Part shown: positions 46,272 to 59,202 of the stretch, piece by piece | Position numbering within the stretch: position 1 is the first letter of the stretch | Layout of the letters: every line of letters starts with the position of its first letter | From: Hevea brasiliensis | Taxonomy: Eukaryota > Streptophyta > Magnoliopsida > Malpighiales > Euphorbiaceae | Reading direction: 5' to 3' | Length of the DNA: 64,000 bases | NCBI RefSeq assembly: GCF_030052815.1 | Contig: NC_079496.1 | Coordinates: forward strand, 38,651,593 to 38,715,592 | Program-made: the position numbers and the translations under genes | The notes under the pieces: generated by a model | Databases searched by the model: none | Seen by the model: only the letters and a program-made list of their open reading frames with translations | What the model was told of the DNA's origin: nothing

Positions 46272-47200
46272 GCAGTCTTTGGCAAAGTGTCCTATGCCTC
46301 CACAGTTATAACAGGCTCCTATGGCCTTATATCATACCCCACTATGATTTCTTCCACAACTTTCACATTGGTGGGGAGAGTAGGAACTTCTGGTAGTTTG
46401 CTGACCAGATGGAGGAGGTCTCTGTCCTGAAAATCTTCCCCTACCAGACTTTTTACCACCCCTGTTGTGTCCCCCAAAGTTCTTCCTCTTCTCGGTAGGA
46501 CTACTGGAACTCTAATCTACTGACTTTTCCTCTTTTTCTTTTTTTATCTTCTCTGATTTCTTTTCTCTGGGGCCACTTCTGACTCAATTCTTTCTAATTA
46601 AATTGCTTGAGAAATAAGCTCAAAGAAGTTATTATGTTTGAATCCGACCACTTGTAGTCTGAGACTGGGCTTCAAGCCGGTTTCAAACCTCTTACATCTT
46701 TTTTTGCTGGTAGAAAGGAGACTTCCTGCACAGTGGCTCAAGCGAGAAAATTGCCTTTCATATTCTGCAACTGACCTACTTCCCTATTTTAGACTTAAGA
46801 ACTCCTGTAGCTTCTGGTCCATATAAGCATTTGGGACATATTTTTGTCTAAACTACCACAGAAAGTCATCCCAGGTTAGTACTGGAGGTTCCACCAAACT
46901 ATGAGGAATGGTTTTCCACCAGTCATATGTGTCTCCCTGTAGTAGTGACACTGAATACTCAAATTTTATCTCTTCTGTACAGTGTAGTTTCTTGAACACC
47001 CTATCCATTCTCTCCAACTATTGTTCTGCCTCTAGTGCATCTACTATCCCGTTGAACTCAGTAGCCCCATATTTAATCAGCTTTTCATATTGCCTAGCTG
47101 AAGACTGTGGTTGTACCACTAGTGTCTGTAGTGGGGCTTGAGTAGGCGTATTACTAGCCATCTGCTGAGCAAACTGAATAGGAAACTACGGTACTGAGGG
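46272..47200 (-). pseudogene. Element D gag, 5'-truncated
   Basis: Zinc knuckle CYNCGGIGHFAKDC at 46272-46313, open, preceded by basic regions and the conserved gag segment (46860-47100, frame-broken). It stops abruptly at 47200, where gag runs into the interior of the LTR, so the start codon is absent. Confidence 0.82.
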
Positions 47201-50200
47201 ATTTTAAACCTTTTCTTATTTTTTTTTACAGTGGTGAGCACTTTTGACAGGTGTAAATTTCTTTTTTTTTTTTTATCTGATATGAACCAATTAACAAATC
47301 TGAAGTAGAAATAATTTCTATAAAAATTTTGGTAGAGTACCATCTGTATTTTGAATAAAACAGTTCTTCAAAAACCTGTAAAAAGCACTTCCAATATATT
47401 TCTTCAATCCCCAAACTCCAATAACAGTTCAACACAATAAATTTCTCAACATTTGTCAACTCTATTCAACATCAATTTTATAGTGTTTCCAAAAGCTGAG
47501 ATAAGAGAAATATGTCACAATATTTTTATATGTCAAAATAATTTATAATTTTAGTTTACAACTGCTCAAGACCAAGTACAATATATGCATACAGAGCACA
47601 TATATTACAATAAATACTACAAAAATATGGTATACTCAATATACTCAGCGAAATCTCAAAATATAGCATAAGAAATTTACTCTACAATGTCATTCTGTCT
47701 ACACTGCGATAAAGAATGAAAAAGCTATCGCTGAGCCAATGTTTCAGTGGTGCACAACATTAAGAAAATACAATTTAAAACCATAAACCATAAATCATAT
47801 GAACTGTAGATACTTAAAATCATAGTTGAATTCAAAAGACAGTGAATGTTATAAAGAATTAAACTCCATTTCACAATATCACAATAAATATCAATAAATT
47901 ACACACACAGCTTAATCATGTTTCCAAAGTCCAATTCGTCCCAAAAGCCGATGGCTAATGAGGAATAACATAACTAGCTAGCAATAATATAAGTACTCAT
48001 CCTATTTGTCTTCAACTGGTGCACAACTCAACACTTCAGCCAAAGAGGGAATTCAAAGCCAATTCGTCCCAGTAGACAAGCTAGCGAGGAATTCAATCAA
48101 ATATACAAGATAGCTGTGGTTTCAAACCATTTGCAATATTTTTCAATTAATAAGTATCCATCAAATATCATTCAAACAATATTTTTTTTCACAATTTAAG
48201 CAATAACCATACAATTTGTCATAATTTATTTCAATTGAAAATCAAAAGAAACAGCTGTTGTGCACAAACCTCTGAAGTGTAACCTTTTGGCCCTAACTCA
48301 GTGTTTTCTTCCCTTTCCCTGAGTCTTTGCTTACTGAAACATGCAATTTAATGTATTTCAGTACTCATTTAAACTGTCTCTAACAATAAGGTTCAATAAT
48401 TAAATTATTTAATACTATTGCTTTCCTTAGTCAACCAATAATGTTGACCCTTAATGCACTCTAGGGGAATAAATTTTAATGTTACCAATATGTCACATTT
48501 TATAGTCTTTTAGTTTTGATACATGTTACCAAATTTATTTTCAAGTGTATTGCATTTTATTACATTTTATCGGATTTCGGTATGTTATTTTGTCCTAATC
48601 GGATGACCTAGTTCCCTCGGTTTTCGATTTCTAGTCTGACTTACAAACTTGTAGGTTTATGTCTTAGTGAACTTTTGCCACAAATTTTAGGTCATTTGGA
48701 GTTTGCTAGACCAAGTTATGGTCATTTTACAATTGCTGGTGAGATTGCACTAAAATGGCAAACTTAGGTCATTTCCGGTTCTAGCAGTTTTTATACCCAA
48801 ACTTGTGCAAGTATTTTGACTTGCTTGTGGTCATTTCTGGGTTTTGGTGTCTTCATAAGAGTTGTATCTCTATGTCTAAACTATCCATGGTATAAATTTC
48901 AGGTCAATTGGACCTGTTTTGAGTGAGTTATGGCCAAATGGTCAATTTTCAGGTTTGCAAAGTCACTAATCCGGATTTGGTCAATTCTCATGTCACTTTT
49001 TGGATAGAATTTAGGTAGGCTTTCTTCATGAAAGTTGGCACATTTTGTGCCTAGTTTCACCTCCAATTGGTCTCATACCAATTAGAGTCACACACTTAGG
49101 GCTATAGGCTCATTTGTACACTGCCCTCCACATGCCTTTCAAACACCAAACCAAACAAACATTCACCAACTATATCCTCACTTCCCCAAACCATTCTACA
49201 TTTGGTACTAACCATAACCATTTATTACTTTACATTATAGGTCCACTTGGACAGAATATAACAACTTCACAATACATCAAATGCAATCATAACTCACAAA
49301 GTCCAAACTCAACAATATATACACATAAACACTCCTAATTACTACACATACTTCCATCATCAATTTACATACCATATCACTACTATTTCACATACATATG
49401 CTGTCATTTTTTTGTACCATACTTCAACAACATTTCATGAACTTAAACATTACCAATTTTTATTATGAGGCTGCCCAAGTAACACATTCACATCAAACTT
49501 CCATTTTCACTTTTCAAGCTTACCATTCAAACTTTATACATGGAAATCAACTTCAATACATTTAAACACTTAAATCAATACCCCAAATCACCAAATACAT
49601 GGAGAAAACAAGTTAACATATTGAACTTCCATGGCTGCTGAAATGGAGCATTAACTTAACTCATCAAAACTTAAACTTTTCTTCCATAAATCAACTCACC
49701 ACAGCCTTAGTTACAATTTTAATGAAATAAGAAATGAAAACAACCACTTACCTCTTTTGAAGCTTCTTAAAAACTCACCAAAACCTATCTTTCTTGCTCC
49801 CTTATTGCTTTCCAAGGTGTATACTAAGTTTAATGAAGAGAAATTGTAAGAACTTTGGCTAAATCATTGAGATGGGAGCATGCAAATGGGGCAGCCATGG
49901 ATGAGAGCTTGGGAGAGAATTTTGGCTGTTGTGGAAATGAGAGGTTGAAGATGAAGTTTTTGCTCACCATTGTGATATTTTAATGTCCACTAACTTAACT
50001 TAGTGGAGCACTAAGTTTGGTTAAAGATTTAATAATCCAAAGTTTCACAATTCATACATTTTACCTCAATTCTTTTACTATTCCTATAATGTACCACAAT
50101 TTTAATTTTCATGACATTTTCAAAGTTTAATATCATTTTTTTAATGGACATTTAGGTCAAAAGGCAACTCAGGGTGTCAAATGACCACAATGCCCCTATT

Positions 50201-50392
50201 CGGGTTGTATTCCCGATTTTTCGGTAACACTGATTTTTGTCAATTTCTTGATTTTTTGTTTTTCTTTGTACTAATTACTTAATTTTTCTTTGACATTTCC
50301 AATGTCATTTATACTTCAATAGATATTTATTTAAGTCTTAAAAATATTTTCCAAGGTTCCCCGCGGTCCAGGGCTAGTCAATTGTAACACCC
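47201..50392 (-). repeat. Element D 5' LTR, truncated at both ends
   Basis: Begins inside the LTR at ATTTTAAACCTTTTC, about 100 bp in compared with 39458 onward, and stops at GGGCTAGTCAAT where E is inserted. The last roughly 230 bp of the LTR should reappear beyond the window. No gene seen. Confidence 0.87.
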
Positions 50393-53300
50393 CTCACCCG
50401 TCTATAGTATAGCCGAGCAAGGCGTGCTACACAGCGTGCCGGAGCACCTAGTCTATAATCAACTCATTTCCTGAACTTAATTTGATTTTAAGAAGTCTTT
50501 TATGTAATATTCATATCATGTAGATACAATTTTCATACTTTAATAAAATTAGTGTTTCAAAAATAGTAATAGAAATCTGGCAAGGTGCCATCTATATTTC
50601 GAACAAACTGTCCTTCCAAACCTGTTAAAAATAGCTCAATATGATAATATCAAAATCTCAACTAATTTTTCAATCTCACAATTTCATAATTTCAAAATAC
50701 AGTCCATCATATTTTACATTCATCAAAACAGTCTCCATAAGAGTTTAATATGTACAAATTATTACGAACCTTAAAGTTTTAGAATATACAAAATTACATA
50801 ACAAAATGTCAAAATACACTGATAGTCCTACTATGTATACAGTGTAGTACAAATGACTCTGGACTCTTGTGCAGATCTAATGTCTCACCCGGTCGTAGGT
50901 CTGCTGGGCTTCCCAGTTGTATCTCCAATACCTACACATTACAAAAGCAATGGGCTAAGCAATTTTGATTAGTGGTGCCAAATATAAAGAAATATATACT
51001 AAAATAAAGTAAATAAATTGTTTATGAATTTATGACATCGATATTCCTTGCAGTTGTTGTTTATATTTTAATTTTTACCATTTCAATTTTTGCTAGTTTT
51101 GGTGGTGCTATATGTCAGAAGACTGAATTTAGCTATTTGAATTGAAATTAACTGCCCGTGCAGCCTATTAACTGACCAGACTGGATAAACGGATATACTA
51201 GCACTGCGTATCTAGTACCTCGAGTCGTCACACCATCGGTCATAAAGTGTCTCTCGGTGTGCAAACAGTGTGACTAAAAAGCCAAATAGTCAATTTGGCG
51301 ATAAGCCAAGTATAATAACACAATACATATAGCCGTAGGCTATTAAAGTGACAGTGCGGCATAATATGCCATAAAAATACAGTATGGCATAAAGCCATTT
51401 ATAGAACAGCTGTCAGAATCCTATTGGCATGCCAACCTATCCAAACTAGTCAACTAGGCAAACTAGGGCGCATTATAAATTAATTCTTTAATTCTTCAAT
51501 TTTTAGAGTTTACTAGCTATTATGTAATTCACAAGTCAACGCATATATTAACCCTTTTAGGTACTATGGATAAGTTGAATCTAGCATCAACATGTCACAA
51601 ATTGTAATTCAATATGCTGCTAATATAGTGCAAATTTACCATTTTTACAAGTCAACATTCATTGCCAAATTACTTCAAGCATCATTGTATGTAAATGTCA
51701 AATTCTCAATTTTAGTGTGCTAGATTGGTCTAGCATAAAGTCCTATTTCTCTTGGTTTTTAGCTTCTGGTCAAAGAAGAAAAATTGTAGCTCTATGTCTT
51801 ATTGCACTCTGGGAAAAATTTTAGGTCATTCTGGGGTGTATAGACCAAGATATGGTCAATTTACTAAAGCTGGATAGATTGCACCTTTAGTGCAAAATTT
51901 GGTCAATTTTTGGTCACTTTTAGTTCTGGTAGTTTTGGTACCCGAAATTTTGCAAGCTATTTGACTTGGTTCTAGCATTTCTAGGCTTTGGTGTCTTCAT
52001 AAGAATTGTAGCTCTATGTTTAAGCTATCCATGGTAAAAATTTCAGGTCAATTGCACCTGTTTTGAGTGAGTTACGGTCATCCCAATGACTACTGTTCAT
52101 ATGGTAAAAAATCTGGGTTTGCAAGGTTGCCATTCTGGATTTGGTCATTTTTAAGGTCAGTTTCTAGGCAGAATTTTGGCAATATTTCTACATGAAAGTT
52201 GGCCTATTTGGTGTCAGGTTTCACCCTCCCCCCCCATTGGTCTCATACCAATTGGGTTCACAGTTTTGCATTGATGACCTAATTTAGGTGCTGCCAACAT
52301 ACACAACCTGCATTTGAATATTACACTTCCAAATTTGACAATCCTCCTCCTCCCAATACTTCAACATTTAATCATGGCACTTCTATATATATTGTACACA
52401 ATTCTAGCTAGCATTTTGGGCAAAACACTCAAGTGTTCAATGTACACAATACACCATTAAAATTCAATATGTACATCCACTGAAATTCAATGTATATTAA
52501 CACTTATATTACTCATACACTTCCATGGCAATTATACAAATTGCCCACAATTCAACACCATCATAATTCATTAATAAACTGCATATTCACACACATAAAT
52601 TCATGATATTATAGGCTGCCAAACATGGCAGTTTGCCAAAGCATCAGAGTCCCATTTTCAAACCCTTAATTCAAGCACTAACATGCACATACTTGGATAT
52701 TAACTTACTACAACTTCTATTTGAGTTAATCAACCTTAAATCCCATCCATTAGAGGTAAGCAAAACTCAAATACAACAAACCTTCATGGCTGCCGAAAAT
52801 GGACAAGTTCATTTCTCAATATTTTCTTCATGTCTCTTCACCAAATTACTCACCTCAACCTAAACACAAGGTTTACTAAAGCTAGGGAAAAGATTTGGAC
52901 ACTTACCTCTTGAGAGTTTCCTTCAAAATTCACCAAATCTTGTTTTTCTTATTGCCAATATCTTTCCCAAGGTGAGTAGGCAAGTTTTAATGAAGGATCC
53001 AAGTGGAAAGGATGGCTTGATCATGCGCCAATGGAGCTTGCATGTGGGGCGGCAATGGTGCTTCTATGGAGGTTTCCTTTCGGCTTGTGAGAGTGAGGTT
53101 CAAGATGAAGATGACAATGAATGGGATCTGCTGTCCCAAGGTCCAATATGTCTCCCAAGTTAGGAGTTAGTGGAGCACTCATCCTATTTTTATTGTTTAA
53201 TTATTTCAAGTTCCATTATTTGCACATTTATCTCCCTTTTTTCACTATTTACATAATGTATCACAATTTAATTTTTCATGACATTTCTAAAGTGTAATAT

Positions 53301-53783
53301 CATTTATTTTTAATGGACATTGAGGTCAAAAGGCAACTCTAGGTGTCAAATGACCAAAATGCCCCTCTTCGGATTGTATTCCCAATTTTTTGATAACACC
53401 GATTTTTGTCTGTTTCTCAATTTTTTATTTTTCTTTGTACTAATTTATTAATTTTTCTTTGATATTTCTAGTGTCAATTATATTTTAGTAAACCTTTACT
53501 TATGTCTCAAAATTTAATTTCGAGGGTTCTCTGCGGTCCTGGAGTTGGCAATGGCCTTCCCGATGCGGTCACCCTTCGCTGCGGTGCCGGCTCGTTTAAC
53601 TTAGTTTCATTTTCTCTCTTTCATTTTTCTTTGATTTTTCTTGTATTTTCTTTTTATTTATTTCACCATTATATGTCTATTCACTATCACGAAGTGTAGT
53701 TCCAGACATCCTGACTTGCCCGGACTGACATTAGGTCACCGGAGTAACATAACGTATAGAACACATACAGTGGGGATGTTACA
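50393..53783 (-). repeat. Element E 3' LTR (same family as A)
   Basis: Plus-strand ends TGTAACACCCCTCACC and GGGGATGTTACA; 3391 bp. The first 1.3 kb correspond to element A's LTR at 1-923 read backwards. It has a four-hairpin cluster at 51281-51398 and a C-run near 52230. The five bases before it (TCAAT) would be the target duplication; the partner is outside the window. An open frame at 52972-53163 has no recognisable domain. Confidence 0.92.
51281..51398 (-). other. Cluster of four stem-loops in the E LTR
   Basis: Four perfect inverted repeats in 118 bp: GCCAAAT/ATTTGGC (51281-51299), ATAGCC/GGCTAT (51329-51343), GGCATA/TATGCC (51358-51370) and ATGGC/GCCAT (51384-51398). All stems contain GGC/GCC. 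They lie just upstream (LTR sense) of the GATGGTGTGACG block shared with A and B. Confidence 0.6.
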
Positions 53784-54557
53784 ACTCTTCCCCTCTAAAT
53801 AAAAATTTCATCCTCGAAATTTACCTGATGTGAAGAGATGAGGGAACTGTTGCCTCATTGTCTCCTCGCTCTCCCATGTTGCCTCTTCCATGTTATGGTG
53901 CCTCTATAGGATTTTCACTAGTGGAATTGTCTTGTTTCTGAGCTCTTTTTTCCCTCATGCCAAGATTTTAATCGGTTCTTCTTCATATGTCAGGTCAGGT
54001 TGTACCATAATTTCTTCTGCTGAGATGACATGTGAAGGATCTAATATGTATCTTCTGAGCATCGAGACATGGAACACATTATGTATCTTGTCCAGCTCAG
54101 GTAGTAAGGCTAATCTGTAGGCTACTGGTCCCACACGTTCAATAACTTCATATGGGCCAATAAACCTAGGGCTTAATTTTCTTTTTTTCCTGAATCTCAA
54201 CACTTTCTTCCACAGTGATACTTTGAGAAATACTTTCTCACCAACTTCATACTCAATGTCTTTTCTTTTCAAGTCAGCATAAGATTTCTATCGGTCTGAG
54301 GCAATTTTCAAATTGGCCTTTATCAGTTTCACCTTTTCCTCTGTCTGTTTTATCAGGTCTGGCCCCACTAGCTTATCTTCACCCAATTCAGTCCAACATA
54401 TAGGTGTTCTACATTTTCTCCCATACAGTGCTTCATAGGGTGCCATTTATATGCTAGCTTGATAGCTATTGTTGTATGCAAATTCTGCCAATGGAAGATA
54501 TCTGTCCCAGCTTCCCTAATACTCAATAACACAACTTCTTAGCATATCCTCGATGAC
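53784..54557 (-). pseudogene. Element E integrase C-terminal part with chromodomain
   Basis: The open part 53955-54272 has [40 protein letters not shown] and [13 protein letters not shown] chromodomain (HHNMEEATWESEET) follows out of frame to about 53830, and the polypurine tract (53784-53797) is against the LTR. Upstream, EALYGRKCRTPICW near 54400 is broken by stops. Confidence 0.85.
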
Positions 54558-54637
54558 CTATCACATATGTTCGGTTATTATTATCATTATTAGTTCAATT
54601 TATTGTTTACAATAACTCAATGAGTTTTAAAATTTAC
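54558..54637 (-). other. Putative spliceosomal intron in integrase of element E
   Basis: 80 bp on the minus strand, GTAAATTTTAAAAC at the donor and GTGATAG at the acceptor, AT-rich. Splicing joins ERIIQ to VIEDML. It is clearly homologous along its length to the insert in A (shared TTATTGTAAACAATAAATTG). Length is not a multiple of three, so without splicing integrase shifts frame. Confidence 0.6.
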
Positions 54638-55199
54638 CTGGATTATTCTTTCTGACTTTCCATCTATCTGAGGATGAAAAACTGTACTAAAATGGAGTTG
54701 TGTGCCCAAGGATTCTTTAAATTTCTTCTAAAATCTAGATGTAGACCTTGGGTCTCTATCAGATATAATGGAAAGTGGAATTTCATGTAGTCTAACTATC
54801 TCACTAATGTATAATTCCACTAGCTTTTCTAGTGAGTAGTCAGTTCTGATTGGCAAAAAATGTGCTAATTTGATCAACCTATCCACAATCACCCATACTG
54901 CATCATGCTTCTTCTGAGTGAGAGGTAGACCACTGACAAAGTCCATAGTGACTCGGTCCCATTTCCATTTAGGTATGTTTATGGGCTGTAACAAACCTGA
55001 TGGAACTTGATATTCTGCTTTGACTTGCTGACATGTCAAGCATCTAGTTACATAGTCAGCTATGTCTTTCTTCATACCTGGCCACCAGTATCGAAGTTTT
55101 AGGTCATGGTACATTTTTGTGCTTCTTGGGTGCATAGCATACACACTGTTATGTGCTTCTCTCAGAATACTAGTTTTCAACTCTTTATCATCTAGTACA
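54638..55199 (-). pseudogene. Element E integrase N-terminal region and core, cut by G
   Basis: 54728-55180 is open for 150 codons: KTSILREAHNSVYAMHPRST and [14 protein letters not shown] (HHCC zinc region), MDFVSGLPLTQKKHDAVWVI (first Asp), [13 protein letters not shown] (second Asp). QTDGQ-type Glu motif follows near 54650 with a stop. The upstream pol and gag are separated by G and lie outside the window. Confidence 0.87.
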
Positions 55200-57308
55200 T
55201 GAAGGAACGGAAGCGTAAAAACACAAGATTATACCATTGAATTCAAAAATTTCGCCTAGGGTCACATGCACCATGCAAGATTTATTTTTATCTATTTGAT
55301 TTCAATGATAAACAACATATTAAAACTCTTTTAATATGTTTTTGCATCTGTATTTTCCATTTAAGATTTTTAAATAAATCAGATTAATTTTAGAACCCTA
55401 GATTAAATCAAGAACGATTACACTAACCTCTTGATGCACTGCAGCGTGTCTGCGCCTTTGAGAATCGTCTTCAGGACACCAAATGTTGTCCCTCTAGCTT
55501 GTCCACACCAAGAACACCTATGGCAGCCCTTGAACAGCCTCTAAAGCTTTTTCTATTAATTAGAAATTCAAGTTCTGCCCTTTAAGAGATTAGAGATGTA
55601 AACAGGACACTAGAAACAATTTCTAGTGTTCTTAATTCAAGAGATTGATGGCTAATCTCTTTGAATTGATGAGAGATGAAGAGAAATAGCTGGAGAGGCT
55701 AAAAGTGGCGTGACAAATGAGAGGAGAGGCTACTGGTTATTTTTTCTTTTCATAACCACACTTAAATAGCTAGGTTAATACATTAAACCCTAGCCACATG
55801 TCACCTTTTGATTAGCTCTAGGTTTAAGTGACCCAATCACATTGTGCCAAGTGTCAAACCTACATTTAATCTTGATTTTAATCATCTTACATGATTAAAA
55901 AAAAACATTTGGCAAGCTTATGTGTAATCCCATGTGTCACCATCTCATGGTGCCACGTGTCACACTGTGAAATGACCAAAATGCCCCTAAATCTTAATTT
56001 TGAGTTCTTAACCCAAAATAATTATTTTCTTCTTCTAATTAATTTATATCAAATATAAATTAATTAATTAATCTCTATTAATTAATTTCTCATCAATTAA
56101 ATTCATATTTAAACACTTTAAATATAAATTTAATTTATACTACACATCCAATAATCTAGATTTGGTTTCAAGTCATGCTAGGGACTTTGCAATTTAATTG
56201 CAAATCAAACCTATTTAATTAATCAATTAAACTCTTTAATTAATTAATTAAATCATATTTAAATAGGTGATAACTTGTGTATGTGTGTGACTTACTAGGC
56301 TCATCACTAATTGGCAATGAGACATGATATCAACTCTTAATATCATCAGAACTCTTTCTTACCATAAATGATTTCTCTAAATCATTTTATGAACCTCATA
56401 GACCATGGTTAACACCTAGCATAGCATGCCATGGCCACCCAATTAGTAATAAGATTTACCTTAAATGAACCTATAATCATATGTTACCATGCACTAGAAT
56501 CTTTCTGTTACAAAATCCCAACTCAAGCTGGAGTCATGATTTATGTCAAACTCCATTTGCTATGAATATTATGTTCTCTTTTAATTCCAGTTCTTGATTA
56601 AAAAGATTTTTCTCATCAGAAACTCTTTTCTGAATAAATCTATCTGTCTTGGCCAGGAACTTGAAACATCAAGAACAATTAAATGAACATAGGATTTTAT
56701 CTCTATTTACTTAGAGGAACAGATTCCATCTTGATTAACACCTACCTCTATATATAACTAGCAGGAGCCAACACATGCCCATATACCCATACATAGTACA
56801 AGTATGAAAGCAGTATCAAACTCAAACTACCTATATACAAGATAACTGTGCTATCTCAGGTCTAAAGATTATATGCACTGATATGATTTATGACAAAACA
56901 TTGACAAAAGTAAACTCCATGTGCTTGTCATAAGTGTCACTGGTTCGGCCTACTTATCATTTATAAGTGCCTATGATGTTTGTTATATGGCATGAGACTC
57001 ACCATTCCATCTTATTTATATCTCACATAAATAACTTGGGAACAAACATGAATACAATCTTTCTAGATAAGTCATGTCCTTATTATGAAGTATCCTCGAT
57101 TGTAAACCTATTTATGATACTTTGTGCTAGAAATATTATCACTCATATTCTTGACAACTTAAGAATAATATTTCTAACAAAATATCAATGGACCTTTTCT
57201 ATTACACATAAATATATTATGTAAACGGAAAAGTGGAAATGCCTTTTATTAATAAAATTATGCACAAGATACATACTAAATGATATGCTCTAGGGCATAC
57301 TACTAACA
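55200..57308 (-). repeat. Element G 3' LTR (copia)
   Basis: TGAAGGAACGG to CTACTAACA, 2109 bp, the subtype shared with F and the solo LTR at 23725. G-box at 55954-55959, TATA-like CTATTTAAG at 55761-55769 (minus), and the antisense 85-codon frame at 56967-57224. Confidence 0.93.
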
Positions 57309-57322
57309 ATCTCCCACTAGCA

Positions 57323-58628
57323 CTAGAGCCATTCATTACAATATCTTAGACCTATCTTCTCAAGATGTCGGTCTAACTGAGTCTTTGACATAGGCTTAGT
57401 GAATGGATCAGCTGGATTTTCAGCTGATGCTATTTTCTGCATGGCTACATCGCCTCGCCCAACTATTTCTCTGATAATGTGGTAGCGCCTTTCTATGTGT
57501 TTGGATTTCTGGTGAGACCTTGGTTCCTTAGCCTGTATGACTGCTCCATTATTTTCACAGTGTAGTGGAACTGCTGACTCAATGGAAGGAACTACTGTAA
57601 GTTCTGTGACGAACTTCTTTATCCAAACAGCTTCTTTTGCGACATCGATGCAAAGAATATACTCGACCTCGATGAGTGGAATCTGCAGTCGTGCTCTGTT
57701 TGGAACTCTTCCAACTGACTGCACCTCCATTACAAATGAACACATATCCAGAGGTAGACTTTCTATCATCGTTATCTGATTGGAAGTCAGAATCAGTATA
57801 ACCATCTAATTGCAAGTCTCCATCTCCATAAATCAAGAATAAATCCTTAGTTCTTCTCAAGTACTTAAGGATATTCTTGACTGCTATCCAGTGTTCTAAA
57901 CCTGGATTGGATTGATACCTGCTAGTCAAACTAATAGCATATGTGATATCTGGCCTAGTACACAACATTGCATACATTAAACTTCCAATAGCCGAAGCAT
58001 ATGGAATCCTGGCCATCTTATCTCTTTCTTCGGGTGTCTTTGCAAACATCTCTTTAGAAAGATGGATACCATGTCTCACTAGTAACAATCCCCTCTTGGA
58101 ATCAAGCATGTTAAACCTCTTTAACACCTTTTCCAAGTATAGACTTTGGGATAAACCTATTATTCTTTTTGCTCTATCTCTATAGATGCGAATCCCAAGA
58201 ATATAGGTTCCCTCCCCTAAGTCTTTCATGGAGAATGTATTTGACAACCATACCTTTATAGTCGTCAACATACCTGTATCATTACCCATCAACAGTATGT
58301 CATCCACATATAAGACAAGGAAAGTGATAGCACTGTCACTAACCTTCTTATATACACATGGCTCATCCTCATTTTTGATAAAACCAAAAGATTTAATGGC
58401 TTCATCAAAACGGATGTTCCAACTCCTCGAAGCTTGTTTCAACCCATAAATGGATCGCTTTAGCTTGCATACCTTGGAACCATTTTGGGATTCAAATCCC
58501 CTAGGTTGTTCCATGAAAATGTTTTCTTCAATGTATCCATTGAGAAAAGCTGTTTTGACATCCATCTGCCAAATCTCATAATCATAGTATGCAGCTATTG
58601 CTAATAAAATCCTAATTGATTTAAGCAT
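57323..58628 (-). pseudogene. Element G reverse transcriptase and RNase H
   Basis: 349 codons open from 58628: WQMDVKTAFLNGYIEENIFM, EQPRGFESQNGSKVCKLKRS, IYGLKQASRSW, LYVDDILLMGND (YVDD), then RNase H GYTDSDFQSDNDDRKSTSG and SSKQSTTADST. A frame slip near 57650-57690 moves to a second frame (57323-57805) with HCENNGAVIQAKEP, KHIERRYHIIRE and ADPFTKPM, ending at 57323 close to the LTR. H has an extra A in the slip region. RT N-terminal motifs lie upstream at 58629-58936. Confidence 0.9.
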
Positions 58629-59202
58629 GGCAACAAAGTAGAAAGTCGCCTCATAGTCTATTCCTTGCCTTTGGCGAAACCCTTTCGCTACTAGCCTTGC
58701 CTTATAGGTCTCTACCTTTCCATCAGAACCAATTTTCCTCTTGAAAACCCATTTGTTCCCTATAGGTACAATACCTTGTGTGGGTCAACAAGATCCCAAA
58801 CTTGATTCTTATACATGGAATCAATCTCGGATTTCATAGCATCAATCCATTTTGAAGAGTCTATATCTGATATAGCTTCTTCATAGGTAAGTGGATCATC
58901 TCCATGATCTACTTCTTCATGAGTAGACAACTCTTGTTATTCTTCATGAAGAAAATCATATCTCACCGGTGGGTGAGATACCACAGTTGTTCTACGAGGA
59001 ACAGTGTAGATGTTTCATTAATGGGTATAGGTTGACTAGATGGATTTATATCCATCGATGCATTGGTTGGTCAGAATTCTCCAATTCTAACTCTATTTGC
59101 CTTCCTTTGCCTCCTTCTTGAACAAACTGTTGTTCAAGAAATGTGGCATCTCTACTTATCACAACCTTTTGTGAAGTAGGCAAATAAAAATAATATCCAA
59201 AA
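58629..59202 (-). pseudogene. Element G integrase-RT linker and RT N-terminus
   Basis: Frame-broken stretch with YEEAISDIDSSKWIDAM, GNKWVFK and ARLVAKGFRQRQGIDY, matching H 8314-8739. An in-frame TAA at 58937-58939, immediately before QELSTHEEVD, is at the same codon as the TAA of H (8746-8748). Bases differ from H around 58775, 59000 and 59036-59060, the last of CG-for-CTG type. Confidence 0.78.

Larger units (their letters stand above)
39458..50392 (-). mobile_element. Element D: Ty3/gypsy chromovirus, 5' end deleted and cut by E
   Basis: Minus-strand relative of C, inserted in A. 3' LTR 39458-42751, internal 42752-47200, truncated 5' LTR 47201-50392. The gag start, leader, primer site and about the first 100 bp of the 5' LTR are missing at one junction. 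The outer end of the 5' LTR is interrupted by E at 50393, so the right target duplication lies outside the window. Confidence 0.9.

Noticed and set aside
52972..53163. 63-codon frame MSRQVLMKDPSGKDGL... in the E LTR as a captured host gene fragment
   Set aside because: It aligns with related but frame-broken LTR sequence near 30560-30720 in C, so it is LTR sequence.
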